A DNA stretch of 60,000 nt from Takakia lepidozioides (GCA_030704615.1 CM060731.1:68120756-68180755), one strand, 5' to 3'; positions 38,860-50,373 are shown, numbered from the stretch's first letter. Program-made: numbers and translations. The notes: generated by a model from the sequence alone, not told the origin.

Positions 38860-39670
38860 AGGCATTGTCTACACAACATTTTTCACGTGGATCCATTGAG
38901 GAGGATCTGATGAGTTATACTCCCAAAGTTTTGACCAACAGTCCCTGTACCTTTCCAAGTCTGTTGGGTTACCACATTTTCTCGGTCTCCACCACTCCAC
39001 CTTCACCTTCTTAAAATTAGGATCCTCTCTTTCGCGGATCACGTCACATATTGCCACCCCCATCCAGACCGGGCACGTACTTGGGTCATGAGGGCAAACG
39101 AGCACAAAAAACCCTTTCTCAATATCCTTGAACGGATTCAAGGATATTATTGGTCGCTCACACCTCGGGCCACAGTAAGGTTCTATGATTTCACATCTAG
39201 CACTATATGTGGATGGATTCCATCTCTGAGATGATTCTTGGACCAATTTGTTTTCAGCCAGAATCCCTCAAGAAGATGAATACGCTCGGGAGCTTCTGGA
39301 ATTGGCTTATCCAGCTCGGCGAGAATGTTTCCCCAGTACTGGTCGTATTGTTCCATTCGACCTGTGTAATGATCGTCAAGCATCATTCTTTTCGTCCAAA
39401 AATCCCTGTATTTTTTTATTCCATTATTGATGAATGACTGTTTTTCGGAGGAGCCGTCCCCGGCTCCCCAAATAGGTCTCCTTGGAACGGCGTCTGGGTC
39501 TCCTTCAGACCGCCGAATAAAACCGCTATCGCGAAACTGCAATAACTTAATAGCAGGCAATTGAAAAGAGTGGTGGAGAAAATCCTGAACAGAGACATTT
39601 GCATTTGGGGAACAAAATTCAAGGGCGCGGGCAAATCCAAAAACACAATGAGCGCGTATATTGACCAAAT
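38860..39670 (-). pseudogene. Unrecognised protein-coding remnant
   Basis: Two minus frames (39668-39183 and 39246-38869) overlap and continue one another through a frameshift near 39240, where both encode an S-x-R/K-N region. Protein-like phrases include VSVQDFLHHSFQLPAIKLLQ, MEQYDQYWGNILAEL, PFKDIEKGFFVLVCPHD and VKVEWWRPRKCGNPTDLERY. The tryptophan-rich end (WWRPR, DCWSKLWEYNSSDPPQWIHV) suggests a folded domain of a transposon or expanded gene family. I do not recognise it. Confidence 0.5.
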
Positions 39671-39699
39671 GAAATTGTGACGGTTTATTATCGACGATG

Positions 39700-40290
39700 T
39701 AATGGAAGTCTTAGGATGGCCTCGGAGGAGCAAACAGAACCCGGAACCGTATACCAAACAAGAGTGGCGTGATGTGAAAAAAATATATAACTTCAACAAA
39801 GCTGAGTTTGAAACTTTTCGAGATCGGTTCGGGAACGACTACATTGTAAGCAAACAGAAAATGAATATGGAGACGCAGCCAATGACTACTGCCTTCAAGA
39901 AGTATGTCTTGTCGTGAAAGCAGACCTTTGAGGATAACCAGAATGCCCTGACGATTTTACGTACGAGCTTCAGGTCCCATTACACACAGCTGGGGGGGAA
40001 ACCAAAAATTTGTTGATGCCAGATCACGGTTGGGACTTGCACCGAAGAAACGGTTCGACGACATATCGATGGTGTTCATCAATACAATTTGTGATGATGA
40101 CTCTGTTGTCTTCGAGGCAAAGGACTACTCCAATATCATGGATGCTTTTTTGGCTCGGAAGCTCATGTCCAGTGCTTTTGTGTTTTTCTCGACACAAGAA
40201 TCATCGGGAAATCTTGTGTCATACATCCGGAATGGCCCTAGATCAAAATCGTTTAGAAAAGTTATCCAAATCGGTTAGTGGTTGTCCACA
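39700..40290 (+). other. Unrecognised degenerate coding stretch on +
   Basis: Short frames at 39702-39917 (WPRRSKQNPEPYTKQEWRDV) and 40030-40278 (RFDDISMVFINTICDDDSVV, DAFLARKLMSSAFVFF) look protein-like and could be exons of one gene. No domain is recognised, and they are divergent from the remnant at 38860-39670. Confidence 0.3.
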
Positions 40291-40457
40291 AAGGTGTGCG
40301 AACGGAAATATGTATCCGGGTGGAAATATGTTTTATTCGAAAGTCCAGAACAAATGATATGGAAAAAACATTCGGATTATGCCACTCACAAGTATGTATA
40401 ATTACAATATTGTCATATTGTATTCAGAAGTGTGTACGAATAAAAATTCACTAATTG

Positions 40458-41090
40458 TCATTGGTTACCTATATCCAGAACCACTTCCTGGGTAACATTC
40501 TGGGACACCAGCTCTCGAGGATTGTTAACGGGATCCGGTGACATAATCAATGGCTCGTCACCTTCCACAGGTGTGAACCCTTGACCGAAGGTTTCAACTA
40601 ACTCCGTCGATGTCGCTTCTTGGTCCCCTGGAGAAGCCGGATTTTGATTCGTGGTGTTATCGGAACTGGAGGAAGAGCTGTCCAAATTGTGTACACTTTG
40701 TGGCGCAACGCGTTCTTGGGTATTTGGAGTACTACCTAGTTTTTCCAACTGGGAAATTTCCTGGCCCTCTCTTTCCCTTTCCCACATTAGTCGCATCTAC
40801 CCCTGGTCTCCGGTGACAATTTCCATGTTCTCATCTTCGTCTTTCTCCTCCTCTTCGTCCTCTTCTTGTTTCTCCTCCATTTCCTCAACCTGATCTTTGT
40901 CGTGTCCTTCGTCATCATCTTCTTCGTCCACTTCGTCATCCTGCAGTGAATCTCCGTCATCTCCGTCTCCTGCGATAGTCTGATTATCAATCTGGAGCGT
41001 CTTGAAATAAGCCTCCACCTTGCTTCTACAAAATTTCTTTTTCATTACATAGTTTAGTACACGAATATTTCTTTCCTGCAATGAAACCAA
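40458..41090 (-). other. Acidic, low-complexity coding stretch with an in-frame TAG
   Basis: One minus frame runs from 41090 to 40458 and is interrupted by a single TAG at 40799-40797, directly followed by ATG. The first part has KKKFCRSKVEAYFKTLQI and a long Asp/Glu-rich tail. The second is Ser/Asn-rich (SSSSSDNTTNQNPASPG). A donor-like signal is not obvious. It could be the C-terminal part of the unrecognised gene(s) at 38.8-40.3 kb, or unrelated. Confidence 0.35.
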
Positions 41091-41228
41091 ACAATGAAAT
41101 CAAAATAAATCCGACGAACTGCAACCATCGAAAGATTGAAAGGGTTAGGCTTTCTTTTGAGACAACTAACAAACACACCAAACTCCCGAATAACAAACAC
41201 CCAAAACACCGAGAACTCCAATAACATG

Positions 41229-41252
41229 AACCTCCACTGCCCAGTGGAGGTT
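41229..41252. repeat. 24-bp palindrome, reference copy of a recurring motif
   Basis: AACCTCCACTG and CAGTGGAGGTT are 11-bp inverted arms around CC. Diverged forms recur at 41832-41855, 42214-42237 and 58065-58088, each beside an FCP1-like unit. Confidence 0.7.
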
Positions 41253-41768
41253 AACAAAATGGAAAAATTCAGACACAGGTTAAACACCCTATTCCGACAA
41301 CGTAGAAAAAACACGAGAGTTAAATCCGGCAAACTGAAAACACAGACAATTCCAAAACGAAGTAGAATCCACTTACAAGCAGAACGTATGTCATTGCCAC
41401 TCCTCCAAAAATGTTCACACAAGACATCCCGTCCCTGCAAAAAAAAAAAACCAGGTAATCGTATGTGTCTGCCCTCAGCTCATGAGTGTAACTCCTGCAC
41501 TCCTTCTCCTGCGAGGTCGGGACTACATCTGGTCCTTCGATAACGGGATTTAATTGGGTCCGGCGTTAACAAAACAATTTGAATGTGATCGTCCGGATTC
41601 ACCATCTCCTCAGCTGTTGCGGAATTACGTAGTCGAGGCAGAGGACCGTCCGGGAGAATATACTCGTGCAGCTCTTGTAAGGTGATTCAAGCCGGAAATG
41701 TAATAACCGATCCAAGGATCCCATTCGGAGGAAATGACACACACATGAAAAGGCTCAAAGGAGACTCA

Positions 41769-42249
41769 AACGGTGAAGAGACACGTAGATCTGACAGTGA
41801 GGGCCAGGTCACCTGAGCCGGTTCCGCAAGTAACCTCCACTGTCCAGTCGACGTTGCCATCTGCAGGGATTGAGTCGGAGAATCCTCCTACTCGCGGGGA
41901 AGTAGAAGAGACAGAGCACCACAAGCGCGTAATCCAACAACAGATCCCGATTCGGGTAAAACATTGGCTTTATTTTTATTACTCTTATTATTGGTCTTTG
42001 AGTCTCATCTTCGGTATTGCTCAATTCGGTAATTTTGTCGAATCAATTTAGACCACCATAATCCTCATCCGTGGGATTCTTTAATTTCCTGTAGATTCGT
42101 GAGACGACTGAGGAGATCAAACACACACGGACTGACTCCAACGACACTGAGACGGTGAAGAGAAGAGTGGATCGGACAATCACTGTTGCTCTATTTGAGC
42201 CGGTCCTACAAGTAACCTCCACTGGACAGTCGAGGTTGCCATCTGGTGC
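41769..42249. repeat. Direct duplication of about 98 bp, spacing 382 bp
   Basis: CGGTGAAGAGA starts copies at 41769 and 42151. Both continue to GAGCCGGT(T/C)C(C/T)(G/A)CAAGTAACCTCC and then the degenerate palindrome. They look like the 5' parts of two paralogous FCP1-like units, the first of which has lost its phosphatase-like part. Confidence 0.65.
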
Positions 42250-42387
42250 CACAGAGAAGGAGGATAACGTTTCCCGTAGAGATGGGAAAGAGGAGGAGCA
42301 GCCTGCCCAGGGGTCTCAACAGCCGCCCCAAAAAACGGTAATGCTTTCGACTCCATTTTTCCGTTTCTCTACTTTGGGATTCTGAAA

Positions 42388-42933
42388 TTGAAGTTAATAA
42401 GGAACTCTTATGTTATTCCACATGACAACATGCATTACCCTCCAGTCGACTATTCTTTTTCTGTCAATCCAAACGATCTGCATTCCCTTCCTTGGGGACC
42501 GAACGGATGTCGGCCAGGATACTACGTCCTGGTTCTGGACATCGGTTACCTTTGTGAGGTTTACCTAAAGGATGGAAAGAAAACCCCTCCTGCCACCCAG
42601 CCTTGTATCTCCGCAAGGAAATTCAAGTTAGCTACGCGAAACGGTCTTGACGAATTCGTTAAGTGTGCCGTCAAAAAGTTTGCCGTTTGTTTTTGGAACA
42701 CTGGATCTGAAATAAACGTCGAGACTATCGTCAAGGCCGTGTTCGGGAAGTACTATTCCCAGGTAAGAACTTACAGCAGTGAGAATTCCGTCATGCATAG
42801 ATTGACATTCAACGAAAAATGGCCTAAAGCTCCCAAAAATCCCATCTACTTTAAACGTCTTTACAACATTTTCGCTGAGGAAGACCCGACAGCTTACAAA
42901 TCCAATACTCTCCTCATCGACACTGTAGACAAG
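42388..42933 (+). pseudogene. FCP1/NIF-like domain A, catalytically degenerate
   Basis: FCP1/NIF domains are HAD-fold phosphatases with a DxDx(T/V) active site. Here the block LVLDIGYLCEVY stands at the place of LVLDLDxTL. It is followed by LDEFVKCAVKKFAVCFWNTG, the counterpart of the conserved RPGLDEFL...W(S/T)A region, and the late acid motif is seen as NTLLIDTVDK. The second catalytic Asp is Gly, so it should not hydrolyse phosphate. The coding text ends at a GTAACG donor (42934). The link to domain B, 120 bp downstream in another frame, is uncertain. Confidence 0.6.
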
Positions 42934-43051
42934 GTAACGTCACTCCAGTTGATGCATTCGAGGATGATGTGCAGGTGGAGCATGTTGGTCCAGGTGGAGG
43001 GGAGGACACCCCTACCAAGGAACTTACACTTCCACTCCCAACCTCCAATTC

Positions 43052-44478
43052 ATGAAGGAGAATGTCGTGCACAGAACAGTGGAGAAGGGCAAGCATTTGC
43101 TCATCCTAGATATTAATGGCTTGCTGTGTGAGTGCGTCCATGTCGGGAGCGGTAATGCGTTTGTGGTTCCAAATGGCCTTGAGCACAAATTATGTGGTAG
43201 CAAGATGGTCGTTGTAAGGCCTGGTTGCAAAGCTTTTTTGGACAAGTGTTTTGAACACTTTGAAGTGGCAGCATGGTCTTGTATGCAACCACGTAACTTC
43301 CTACCCACAGTGGACTGGCTTTTCCATGGGCACGGTGACCTTGCATTCAAGTGGGATGGGGGATATTGTGAGCAGTCCACTGACATGGATGGGAGCCTGC
43401 CCATGAAACCACGGTTTTTGAAGAACCTATCTACAGTGTGGCGGGGCAACCGTGACTGGAATCCTGAAACGACTCTTCTTGTTGACGACACACCGCACAA
43501 GGGGTCGAACAATCCAGCATACAACGCAATTTTCCCACTGCCTTGGAGAAGTCGTTCTGTAGAGGCGCACAATGATAATTTTCTTCTGACCAGCTTATGG
43601 CCCTTCTTGGAGGGGGCAGCTAAGGCTCCGAGCATTCCAGAATATCTCAAAGGGCAACCCACATTTGGGCAACAAGCCATCAGCCCTCGAGCCATTCAGC
43701 CTCGCCAGGTAACATACTTTGTAGTGTGGTACACTCCGTGGTCGAATTTTTGTGTGACTCCCTTGTGCCATTGCTAGCCTCATTTGTGCTTAAGTTGTGG
43801 CAGTAATCAACCTTGTGATAGAGTTTGTCAAATTACTGTCGCAGTGTGAACTGCAGGCATTGACAGTGAATGGTGCATCTTATTGTGTTACTGTCATTTG
43901 AGTTCCCAATGTATGCCAAAATACATTTTTGGTGCTTGTTGGTTGGTTGTAGGTGCTTGGCCACAAACGAGGCCCCCCAAGTCAAAGGGCAGCACACCTT
44001 CACCCTTTCAGGAAGCCGACACCACTGATCCCTGATTCGCAGAATGGGGTAAATGTATGCATCTGCTATTCTCCCCTTCCCGACCTGGATAGACAAATTG
44101 TTATTAGCTCATTGTAGACCTTGTAGACACAATACTTTGCACAATCCATGTTCCATAATTCTCATGCAATCTGCCATGTTTGGGGTGGGATGGCAGTTCG
44201 TGGTGGGAGACCATGTCAAGCTCATAGACACTGTTTCGCGATCAACAGCCGGATCTGGCCGCATTGCTGGTCTCCAAGGGATGGAGGTGAGTGAAGGGTA
44301 CCCTGTCGTGCCAGAAGGCTATATGGCCATCCACATTGATGATGTCCGCATTCCCAATGCTCCTCTACCATATCACAACAAATCCATGAAGCCACATCAC
44401 ACTGAGTTGGGAGACACTGTAGGTTACATTACTGTGTGGAGTGACAAACTAGTGAAGCCCTTGCAGACTAAGAGATGA
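43052..44478 (+). CDS. FCP1/NIF-like protein B with a C-terminal extra domain
   Basis: Exon 43052-43708 encodes a whole FCP1-like domain: LLILDINGLLCE (DxN instead of DxD), MVVVRPGCKAFLDKCFEHFE, VAAWSCM, TTLLVDDTPHKGSNNP and NDNFLLTSLWPFL. It ends at a GTAACA donor. Probable later exons are about 43953-44048 (VLGHKRGPPSQRAAHLHPF; donor GTAAAT) and 44185-44478 (VVGDHVKLIDTVSRSTAGSG, GYMAIHIDDVRIPNAPLPYH). That last exon has a KOW/SH3-like look and ends at TGA. The DxN form is, as I recall, common in plant members of this expanded family and may be inactive. The 5' end is uncertain; the ATG at 43052 is the first in frame. Confidence 0.6.
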
Positions 44479-45737
44479 GGCAGGTGGGCACGCATTGTGG
44501 ATTTCATGGGGATTTCCACCTCTGCCTCATCCGGATTTGGCAACTACGGTAACTTATAGTAGTGACAGATTCTCTGAATTGACTGTCCAATTTTGATAGC
44601 AACCACATGTTGGATTTCCTCATGCATGTTGTTGCAAACTTATGCCTCATTAATGAACAATGTGGTGGTAGGTGGTATGTCCCCATTACTATGGTTGGTA
44701 ATGTTGCTGCTGGGAGAATGTGGTTGATAATGGTGATGCTGGATGGTGATGTTGCTGCTATTTGTGCTCTTTCAGAATTACGTCTGTGCCACTTCTGTGC
44801 CTAAAGTCTTGCTGTATACATGATTGTGATGTTGTATGGCATATGCACGTGGCACCCTATTGGCTGCCTCTGTGGCATATCCACGTGTCCGTCCAGAGTC
44901 ATAACCATGAGTACCGAACCCAATATGATACGTGTATGAGCATATTACATTCCAACACGTGACCCCCTAAGGTCCCCGCGCAGTTGGTCTTATGACTCCA
45001 TATGCAAAACGTCCAGTCAAATGTATGTCTACGAAGCAGCACGTGAGGTTTAGAGGATCGTGCACGTGGCACCACGTGGGACTACAATGTCCTCATGGAA
45101 AGGGTGATCATGGAATATACTGTACTGCGCCAGTCGTAGGTATGACTGGCAAGAATCCACCGCAGCTCCCGAAAGTCCAGCATGTGGGCACACACGATCG
45201 TGGCACGTGGTGTCCCCAGATGATGCCACGTGTTGATACCAATTTCCCCCCCCCATCAAGACATACATGTGACTGCGAAGCCCCGTCCCCCACAGTGACA
45301 CGTGGCATTGATATGTCGCACCACGCGTTTCTTCTACGACGCGACACGTGCTGTCGTTTAGATCCCTTGTCCGCTGTCATAGCTGGCAGTCAGGGATGGC
45401 GTCGCAGTTTGACACGTGGCATGTTATGTAGCTAGCACATGTCTGCCTTACACCGCGGCTGACATGGACTACACTGTCCGTTCAGTCATTCTGTAATGCC
45501 AGCGTGTATGACTACCCCCACAGATGCTATGGCGCCACGTCACAGCCAGTCTGGAGAGTCATATCTGCCATGTCACAACTGACTAGGGCTTTACGTCTGC
45601 AGAGTCAGGAAGTCGTAAATGGCTTCCATGACTGCATTTGCAGTCATAACATAGAGACGTAAAAGCCGGAATCTGTTGTTGTGAGTGGAGGTTCACATTC
45701 TTGCACTCCCGGATTTATGATTATGTCTCTTTGGCAG
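44479..45737. promoter_or_regulatory. Intergenic region with an array of 11 CACGTG (G-box) motifs
   Basis: CACGTG starts at 44846, 44882, 44956, 45040, 45063, 45073, 45204, 45227, 45299, 45345 and 45413, eleven in about 570 bp, often as GCACGTGGC or GACACGTGGC. A palindrome ATGACTGCATTTGCAGTCAT lies near 45629-45648. The array lies upstream of the exon at 45738, so a promoter role is possible. It also resembles the GCCACGTCA repeats inside the Mutator-like element that follows. Confidence 0.6.
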
Positions 45738-45855
45738 GTTCAAGGAGATGCTGACGACGTCATCGGTTCCTCAAGTCCCCTAAAGGAACCCTCCGGATCA
45801 GCAGCGAGTCGGAGTATTGAAGGCTTTCCGAGGGTTCATGATGGTGCTCAAATTA
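45738..45855 (+). pseudogene. Host exon cut by the Mutator-like element, left part
   Basis: After a CTCTTTGGCAG acceptor a frame reads VQGDADDVIGSSSPLKEPSG and on to HDGAQI, where the element begins. If the element and one CTCAAATTA copy are removed, the frame continues at 57928 as KGGSSVRPFSSREAGD and stays open to a GTGCGT donor at 58052. Another frame on the right is also open, so this continuity is supportive rather than conclusive. Confidence 0.5.
45847..45855. repeat. 9-bp target-site duplication of the Mutator-like element, left copy
   Basis: CTCAAATTA, identical to 57919-57927. It lies 8 bp outside the 19-bp inverted match, the same distance as on the right. Confidence 0.8.
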
Positions 45856-46060
45856 TGGGGATGCTTCCGCGTGAGCGTGAGCGGGCTCACGCCACGTCAT
45901 TAGTTATTGCCACGTTGGCTGACCGGTCTGACGCCACGTCAGCCGACCTCGCTAGCGTGCCCGACGCCACGTCATTTTCATAGGCATGGCCCTATAACCG
46001 CGGACCCAACAAGCAAATGGGGGCCTATAGCCGCGGATTGCGCATTTGGCAGACACGGAA
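45856..46060. repeat. Left terminal and subterminal region of the Mutator-like element
   Basis: The terminal inverted match at 45864-45882 is followed by GCCACGTCA or close variants near 45891, 45910, 45931 and 45965, then by CCTATA(A/G)CCGCGG twice (about 45991 and 46024). Confidence 0.75.
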
Positions 46061-46579
46061 CCATGTGTGGGCGACGAGGCGAGGTGCGGAAGAGAGTTTA
46101 GGGTTTGTTGGTGAAAGTTGCAGAATGATAGTGTACGTAGAGATTGAAATGGTTGTGGATGTATTAATATCCAGGTCATCAGTCTACAATGGTCCTCAGA
46201 TGATTTAATGCCATGCTAATGTGGTATTTTACGTTGTTGTCATCAGTGTAGAATGGTTGTGGATGAGTTAATGAGGATGAAGCAGAGCCAATGTGGATGG
46301 GACACTGCTAGTATGGATGAATGGGGATGAATAGTTGTGGACAAATGTGGATGAAATATCATGAATGGATGATAGAGTGGATGAATGTTGAGCGAGGATG
46401 TCATTCTAACATTTATGGAAACCAAGCACAACGATCAATGTCGTTTGCACAAACATTAGAAATTGTGCCTAAAATCCGTCCTAAAGCACTTGATAAGTTT
46501 TAATGAATGTCTGGCATTTGGGGAAAGGTAGACAGATAACAGCAACGTAGAATAAGACAACATAGCAAATGTGAGACTG

Positions 46580-47760
46580 ATCTTTCATTCTGCGACTTTG
46601 TCCGAGTGCTTACTGCAACATCCTGGTGTGCAGCACGCTCCTCTTTAGCTGTCATCTTCAGTGTCGACACATTGCGAGCCATTTCAGCAGTATATTTCCT
46701 GCAACGCACCACCTGACCACGCTAAACATGGTTTGGACTCCAATGCGTATTGCGGCCCCTGCCAGTGAGATAGAAATGTGCACCTGTATGTTACGAGAGT
46801 ACTGCAACTTTCATGGTTTTTCATCAGGACCATTATACAACAACATTCAAAATGAATTTGGCTCTCGTTTGTGCATGAGGAGGAATTCCAGGTCTTACAA
46901 CATTGTGTAACAGAATTTGACAAAACGTTTGCCTTGTCCTTCTTGTTTGACCCATAACCAATGTTATGCATGAGGATGTTGTCCTTGAACTTGCGCTGAA
47001 ACCGAGAGTCCACCAATCATCCCCTAGGTGCCTTGTCTTCTTGTTTGACCCATAACCAATGTTAGGCATGAGGATCCCGCCTTTGAACTTGCGCTGAAAC
47101 CGAGAGTCCATACACCATCCACTAGGTGCACTGTCTTCTTGTTTGAACCATAACCAAATGTTACGAAACAAGTTGTTGCCTAGACTTTACAGTTCACACA
47201 AATCCTGAGAAGTGAGTGCTTCTGCTTTGGATTAAAATGGAACTCCGTCTGGAGGAGCTCGTGTTGACAGTAGGTCCTCTAGTGACTCAACTATGTATAC
47301 TCAAACTCATGCCATTTAAGGGAAAACGGGAACCTGCCACAATACTGGATGTCTGGTTTCTCCACATGGTGCGCCAAGAGTTCCCCAATGACACCCTATT
47401 CCTAAGAACCACCAATCTCAATCCATGAAAATGTACAGTTTAAAGGAGCATAGTGCTTTGCTAGATTGCATCAGAATGAGTACAACGATGAATGCTTTCT
47501 GCTGTTGAACACATTTGAGGGAGAACATCTAAAGCACAGCGACAGGAGATACCCATTGGGATGTGGCCTGAAACAGATGCGTTGAACCCGAGAGTCGGGA
47601 AATCATACCCTAGCTACGTGCCTTGTCTTCTTGTTTGACCCATAACCAATGTTAGGCATTAGGAGGCTGCCTTTGAACTTGCGTTGGACCTGAGAGTCAA
47701 TACATACATCATCCCCTAGGTGCCTTGTTTTCTTGTTTGACCCATAACCAACCATGTGCT
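46580..47760 (-). pseudogene. RPL32: Captured ribosomal protein L32 gene fragments with a multiplied exon
   Basis: RPL32 is a 60S ribosomal subunit protein. Minus-strand text gives the central exon ([20 protein letters not shown] then SNKKTRH) several times: diverged copies at about 47755-47617 and about 47165-46932, in changing frames. Further 3' are text resembling the following region ([13 protein letters not shown]; about 46935-46860) and, after an acceptor at 46699, the C-terminal exon (RKYTAEMARNVST, KSQNE; 46698-46589). The order matches the real protein. The intron border is kept, so capture was at the DNA level and not through a processed transcript. Frameshifts make it non-coding. 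Gene-fragment capture is the known behaviour of Pack-MULEs. Confidence 0.82.
46932..47165. repeat. About 98-bp tandem repeat made of an RPL32 exon
   Basis: Units start near 46932, 47029 and 47127 with CCTTGTCTTCTTGTTTGACC (small differences) and continue through CATAACCAATGTTAGGCATG. More copies lie at about 47621 and 47721, separated from the first set by about 450 bp of unrelated sequence. Confidence 0.85.
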
Positions 47761-48945
47761 GTACATTACAATCAAAGCCTACAAGCCAGGATACAACTAT
47801 CCACTGAATGAAGTGCATAGAAGCCATTGTTGTAAATGCATACACGGCCCGAAAATGAGAAACCATCTTTTAACGACATTACAACGAACATGCACAAATT
47901 TTATTACAAAGTTGTGGAGGGAAACAAAATGTCTGAAACTGTGAACATCACGAGACCCTCCAAGATGATGAAATTTGGATTTCAGTCACTAGAACTATCC
48001 CCTGAAACTTGTGCAGTATCATCGACATAAACCCGAGCTCCGAGGTGCCTGTTGTGCTTTTGAGCACATGGGGGAGATAACATGAAACTCTATTGACGAG
48101 CAATGGCCTCTGCGTAGTCGGGTAGGATGTATGAACGTGGAGGGCTGCACCACAAGTCACTGTGAATAAAAGAGACGTCGACCAAAGGAATAGCTTCCAA
48201 TATCCTGCCATCCAAAGAACCACAATTGCATTAGCCACCATTAATGGGAAAGGGGGGGCCATTTTCGCGGGAGAAATTGGATGCCTACAGAAAAACAACT
48301 TATTCACATGCAAAATTGTCGTCCAAGACTTTGTCGTCCCCTTCGTTGATTTCCACATGCACTATACCCTCCTGTTGTTGGGCGGCAGGCGCCGGCGCCG
48401 GCGCTTCCAAGTTATGGAGGAGGTCATTGAAAATGTCCGCATCCCCTTCCATACCAAACAAATGCCTGCCCGCTGCCTTGTAGGCATGGTACGAACCTCC
48501 TGCAAGACATAATACTCTTAGGACACATATTAACAAATTTTGCACCAAGAAGAAAACACCGCAGCAGGTTCGGGGTGAAACCTGTGCCAAGAGTGAGGTC
48601 CACTATACGCGCCCCCGGATGGGAACAAGTCTCCACAATCATTTGAATAAATGCTGGGCTCTTCTCCTTGGCCCCTCTCCATGGTGTGGAGTTGGACTTT
48701 CGCAAGCATACATTGGAATCCACCTAATTGTAGTGTATGTCGTCCACCACTGGATCGAACTTATCGTTGATGAAAGAACCTCCCCCATGAAGCCTGAACT
48801 CCTTCACTGCTGCAAGAGTTGAAGCAGGGTGCACTCTGACGAGGCAAACGGCCTCAAAAAGGCGGGTCTACACACATGACAACATGAAGCACATATTAGT
48901 GAATCCAAAACAATTCATCTGGAAAGAACAATGCTTGAAACTTCC

Positions 48946-48973
48946 GAAAATGAGTGCGTTGAAGCACTCATTT
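48946..48973. repeat. Intronic hairpin 6 of the methyltransferase-like gene
   Basis: GAAAATGAGTGC ... GCACTCATTTC, arms around GTTGAA. It lies in the intron between exons 7 and 8. Confidence 0.7.
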
Positions 48974-50112
48974 CTGCAGGGGTGAAATGGAACTTCAAAT
49001 GAAGCAGGTAATAGAAAGTCGATTACCAATTGTCCGGGATAGTCGCCCTTTGTCAAGTACAGGCTGTTCACACCATTCCACGTTTTGATGATTTTCATCC
49101 CCAAGGCCTTGAGATAGCTTGCAAGCTCCCGGCGACATTTTGTATTGACCGACTGGATCATTACAAGAACCCCTGCATCCGATAAGAAAATATTGCAAAA
49201 TGAAAATACCCACCGCCAGTACCTCTCATCAAATGCATTCCATGTTGGGCAAGTGCCTGTGGGTAAAATGTCCGGTACTGGCAGCCCATCCAGAATGTCC
49301 ACAATCACCATGTCGGCACAACATGGTTTCAGAGAACCATTGACCCAACACTGCCCTTTTGAAACCTGAAAACAGACAGACGGCAAAAATTAAATAACTA
49401 TCCAAAAGGAAAAACAGTAAATGAGACAAACAGTGGGAATTGGCTTACCGAGTCAAGGAATACACACAGCTTGCCCCAAGTTCGAGAGGGTTCTCCAGTG
49501 TAACCAGATTTCCTGCTTTCCATCATGGCAAGGAATGAATCATTGACAATCTCGCATTTACATTCTTGCTGGATTATGGATGGGTGCTCCACTGCGTCGT
49601 ATGGCTCAATCTTCCCCTTACGTTTTCGTTCCTTGTTTGCAATTGGGGTCTGCGCTACCTCACCCCCCGCAGTCTCCCCTTGGGTGGCCTTCTCCTTCCC
49701 TTTGTCCTTTGTACCCTTTCCCTTTCCGTTCCCTCTCGCAGGAGTTTTGTTGGTTGCGGGCTCCTTCTCAGCGAGGTTTCGCAGATTCCTCTCATGCAAT
49801 TCTTTGTCAGTAAGAGGGGCCAAAGACTCCGCATTGTCGTTCAGGTTCCGTGTCTGCATTTTATACCTGGGGCAATCTGATTTCGGAATGTCTAGATACC
49901 AGCAGCAGTCTTTCGGGTGATATCTCCCGTAGTCTCTGAGGATGGTTGCCGTGTACATGGTCTGACTGTTAGAGGGGTCAGACCACAAGTCGATGAAGGC
50001 AGGGTACTTACTGAGGTTTTTTCCCAGAATGAGCACGTTCTTGATATACCTACAAAACAAAAGAGGTACACTTTTAGTCATTGAAGGCAAAAAAACATAT
50101 ACTGCGGACCTC

Positions 50113-50144
50113 CCAAAATGCGTGCGTTGACGCACACAATTTGG
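50113..50144. repeat. Intronic hairpin 4
   Basis: CCAAAATGCGTGCG, loop TTGA, CGCACACAATTTGG with few mismatches. It lies in intron 5. Confidence 0.75.
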
Positions 50145-50327
50145 GGTGCACAAATACTTGAGCATGAGGCAACCGAAATTCACTCACAAGTACCATTTGC
50201 AAAAACAGGAGAAAACAAAGGGTTCCATATGCAGTAAGATATCCCATTCTCGGCAGACACATATTCCATTCAGAACTGCCAACGAAACATTGAAATCCAT
50301 GATGGAGGAGAGAACACATCTGAGTTT

Positions 50328-50373
50328 GTGGCCCTCCAAAATTGCGTTTGGCGCACGCAGTTTTGCATGGCCA
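50328..50373. repeat. Intronic hairpin 5
   Basis: GGCCCTCCAAAATTGCGT pairs imperfectly with GCGCACGCAGTTTTGCATGG plus CC. It lies in the same intron as hairpin 4. Confidence 0.65.

Noticed and set aside
41832-41867. GTAACCTCC...CTGCAG as a 37-nt intron
   Set aside because: It is too short for a plant intron, and the same text lacks the acceptor in the copy at 42214.
43024-43695. Long minus-strand open frame opposite FCP1-like unit B
   Set aside because: It mirrors the coding strand of a recognised domain and has no signature of its own.
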